The position numbers and the translations under genes are program-made. 7,652 nucleotides of DNA from Phycisphaeraceae bacterium (GTDB taxonomy: Bacteria; Planctomycetota; Phycisphaerae; Phycisphaerales; Phycisphaeraceae), in the NCBI GenBank assembly GCA_020851395.1, contig JADZCW010000062.1, positions 1-7,652 of the forward strand. The letters run 5' to 3'. Under the pieces are notes generated by a model. The model saw only the letters and a program-made list of their open reading frames with translations. It was not told the origin of the DNA and made no database searches. Shown here in pieces: positions 6,382 to 7,652 of this stretch. Position 1 is the stretch's first letter. Each line of letters begins with the position of its first letter.

Positions 6382-7652
6382 ATGCCCATCCGGCCGCTGC
6401 CGCTGCTGTTGGTCAATCAGATCGCCGCCGGCGAAGTGATCGAGCGTCCGGCCAGCGTGGTCAAGGAGCTCGTCGAGAACAGCCTCGACGCCGGGGCGAC
6501 ACGCATCGACGTGGCCGTAGAGGACGGCGGACGCCAGCTCATCCGCATCAGCGACGACGGCTGCGGCATCCCCGCCGATGAGCTGCCCCTGGCCCTGGCG
6601 CCGCACGCCACGAGCAAGCTCCAGACGGCCGAACAACTCGCCGCCATCGGGACGCTGGGCTTCCGCGGCGAGGCGCTGGCGTCCATCGCGTCTGTCAGCC
6701 GCTTGCGTCTGACCAGCCGGGCGAGGATCAATGGCAAGCCCGCCGACGAGGCGGCGATGATCGAGTCCGTCGGCGGCGAGACGTCCGGCGTCGCACCGGC
6801 GGCCGGCGCGCCCGGGACGGTCATCGAGATCCGCGACCTGTTCTTCAACACGCCGGCGAGGCGCAAGTTCCTGCGGCAGGGGCCGACGGAGATGGCCCAC
6901 GTCACCGAGGCCGTCACGCGCATCGCCATGGTCCATCCCACCGTGGCGTTCCGCCTGAGCCACAACGGCCGGACGACGCTCGACCTCGAGCCCGCCGACA
7001 CGCCGGCCCAGCGGTGCATCGACCTCCTGGGCAAGGAACTGGCCGAGGGATTGCTCGAATTCTCGCACGAGCTGCCGCACAACATCGCTCGCGCCGGCGT
7101 CTGGGGCCTGGCCGGTGCGCCGAGCCTCGCCCGGGCGACGGCCAAGTTCATCCACCTCTACGTCAACGGCCGGCCCATCCGCGATCGCAACCTCCAGCAC
7201 GCGGTGAAAGAGGCCTACCGCGGGCTGATGCCGATGGATAAGTTCCCTCTGGCCGTGGTCATGCTCGACATCGACCCCGGCGAGGTGGACGTCAACGTGC
7301 ATCCCTCCAAGGCTGAGGTGCGCTTCCGCGAGCCGAGTCGGGCACATGGGCTGGTGCTGACGGCTGTGCGACAGAAGCTCTTGGGGAGTGATCTGACGCC
7401 GAGCGTGGGGGGAGAGGAACTTCCGGGGGGGTACGGGGTACAGGGTACGGGGTACAGGGGAGAGGATGCACCACAGGGCTCCGGTGCATCTTCCGCTCCG
7501 TACCCTGTACCCCGTACCCCATACCCCGCTACCGGGACAGCTCGCGCACCGTCTCCCGCTGACCACCGTTTCGCGGAGTTTTTCCAGCGTGGCAACCCCC
7601 TCCGGGGGCAGGGCACACTCGATCTGCCGGCGCTGCGCGAGGCGATGAAGGA
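6382..7652 (+). CDS. mutL: DNA mismatch repair protein MutL, 3'-truncated by the window edge
   Basis: MutL is the ATP-driven coupling factor of mismatch repair, linking MutS to the strand-nicking step. The start MPIRPLPLLLVNQIAAGEV aligns with E. coli MutL from residue 1, so the ATG at 6382 is secure. GHKL motifs include ERPASVVKELVEN with the catalytic Glu29 (codon 6466-6468) and Asn33, DDGCGIP, the ATP-lid residues ATSK and GTLGFRGEALASIASV. The S5-like domain shows FFNTPARRKFL, YVNGRPIRDRNLQ and VDVNVHPSKAEVRF with the conserved lysine. The frame is open to the last base (423 codons), and the C-terminal dimerisation or endonuclease domain lies outside the window. Residues about 348-384 of the linker are encoded by a tandem and inverted repeat (separate entry). 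There is no Shine-Dalgarno site in front of the ATG. A long open frame on the opposite strand is a GC-driven shadow. Confidence 0.96.
   Translation, partial: MPIRPLPLLLVNQIAAGEVIERPASVVKELVENSLDAGATRIDVAVEDGGRQLIRISDDGCGIPADELPLALAPHATSKLQTAEQLAAIGTLGFRGEALASIASVSRLRLTSRARINGKPADEAAMIESVGGETSGVAPAAGAPGTVIEIRDLFFNTPARRKFLRQGPTEMAHVTEAVTRIAMVHPTVAFRLSHNGRTTLDLEPADTPAQRCIDLLGKELAEGLLEFSHELPHNIARAGVWGLAGAPSLARATAKFIHLYVNGRPIRDRNLQHAVKEAYRGLMPMDKFPLAVVMLDIDPGEVDVNVHPSKAEVRFREPSRAHGLVLTAVRQKLLGSDLTPSVGGEELPGGYGVQGTGYRGEDAPQGSGASSAPYPVPRTPYPATGTARAPSPADHRFAEFFQRGNPLRGQGTLDLPALREAMK
7425..7527. repeat. Nested inverted repeat made of 7-bp tandem units, in frame inside the mutL linker
   Basis: The left arm is four tandem heptamers GGGGTAC, GGGGTAC, AGGGTAC, GGGGTAC (7428-7455) plus AGGGG, directly preceded by further G (seven G at 7425-7431). 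The right arm has the complementary units GTACCCT, GTACCCC, GTACCCC, ATACCCC (7500-7527). Positions 7428-7450 and 7498-7520 are perfect reverse complements over 23 bp. The 47-nt space between them holds an inner inverted repeat, GATGCACC (7465-7472) / GGTGCATC (7483-7490). The span 7428-7520 is 93 nt, exactly 31 codons, and the mutL frame passes through without a stop, giving Gly/Tyr/Pro-rich residues. It lies after the conserved ATPase domains, where MutL proteins vary in length. Origin as a mobile palindromic element is inference. Confidence 0.85.

Noticed and set aside
7428..7527. CRISPR-like or intrinsic terminator reading of the mutL repeats
   Set aside because: The units are 7 bp with no spacers, so it is not a CRISPR. 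The hairpin has no T-tract and the mutL frame continues through it, so a terminator is unlikely.
7425..7527. mutL as a pseudogene disrupted by the repeat
   Set aside because: The frame was followed codon by codon through the repeat to the end of the window and has no stop or frameshift.
6295..7566. Long open frame of 423 codons on the minus strand
   Set aside because: It lies fully antisense to mutL, whose plus-strand frame has all family motifs. The minus-strand product has no recognisable domain and is rich in Arg, Gly, Ala and Asp, as expected for a shadow frame in GC-rich DNA.

Overview
The window is GC-rich chromosomal DNA from a free-living bacterium, densely packed with genes. My best guess is a planctomycete-like organism. 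That is inference, resting on the GC content, a BshC-like hypothetical protein of a type I associate from memory with Planctomycetota, and G/C-rich palindromes inserted in coding DNA. No rRNA, tRNA, transposase, phage or CRISPR feature was found.

Layout. (1) Positions 1-1431 (+) hold the C-terminal three quarters of ftsH, the membrane AAA+ zinc protease; its start lies outside the window. (2) Positions 6298-1491 on the minus strand form a tight run of five genes, with gaps of about 23-54 nt. In transcription order they are an SGNH/GDSL hydrolase (6298-5651), the 16S rRNA dimethyltransferase rsmA/ksgA (5600-4734), a family 2 glycosyltransferase (4679-3846), an uncharacterised BshC-like protein (3822-2455) and the NAD(P)H-hydrate dehydratase nnrD (2414-1491). 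The last converges on ftsH. (3) From 6382 (+) a divergent mutL runs off the right edge. It has the complete GHKL ATPase and S5 domains and the start of the linker.

The minus-strand genes serve ribosome maturation (rsmA), metabolite repair (nnrD), glycosyl transfer and ester hydrolysis. They look like a housekeeping operon rather than one pathway. FtsH (protein quality control) and MutL (mismatch repair) are unrelated neighbours.

The most unusual structure is in mutL. Its linker contains a perfect 23-bp inverted repeat (7428-7450 and 7498-7520) built from 7-bp tandem units of the type (G/A)GGGTAC, with a second hairpin nested inside. The element stays in frame. Because the unit is 7 bp and there is an adjacent run of seven G, gain or loss of a unit or a G would frameshift mutL into early stops, so reversible switching of mismatch repair is a testable possibility. 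A second, smaller palindromic insertion sits in frame in nnrD (about 1901-1946), and a third G/C palindrome lies just upstream of nnrD (2435-2456).
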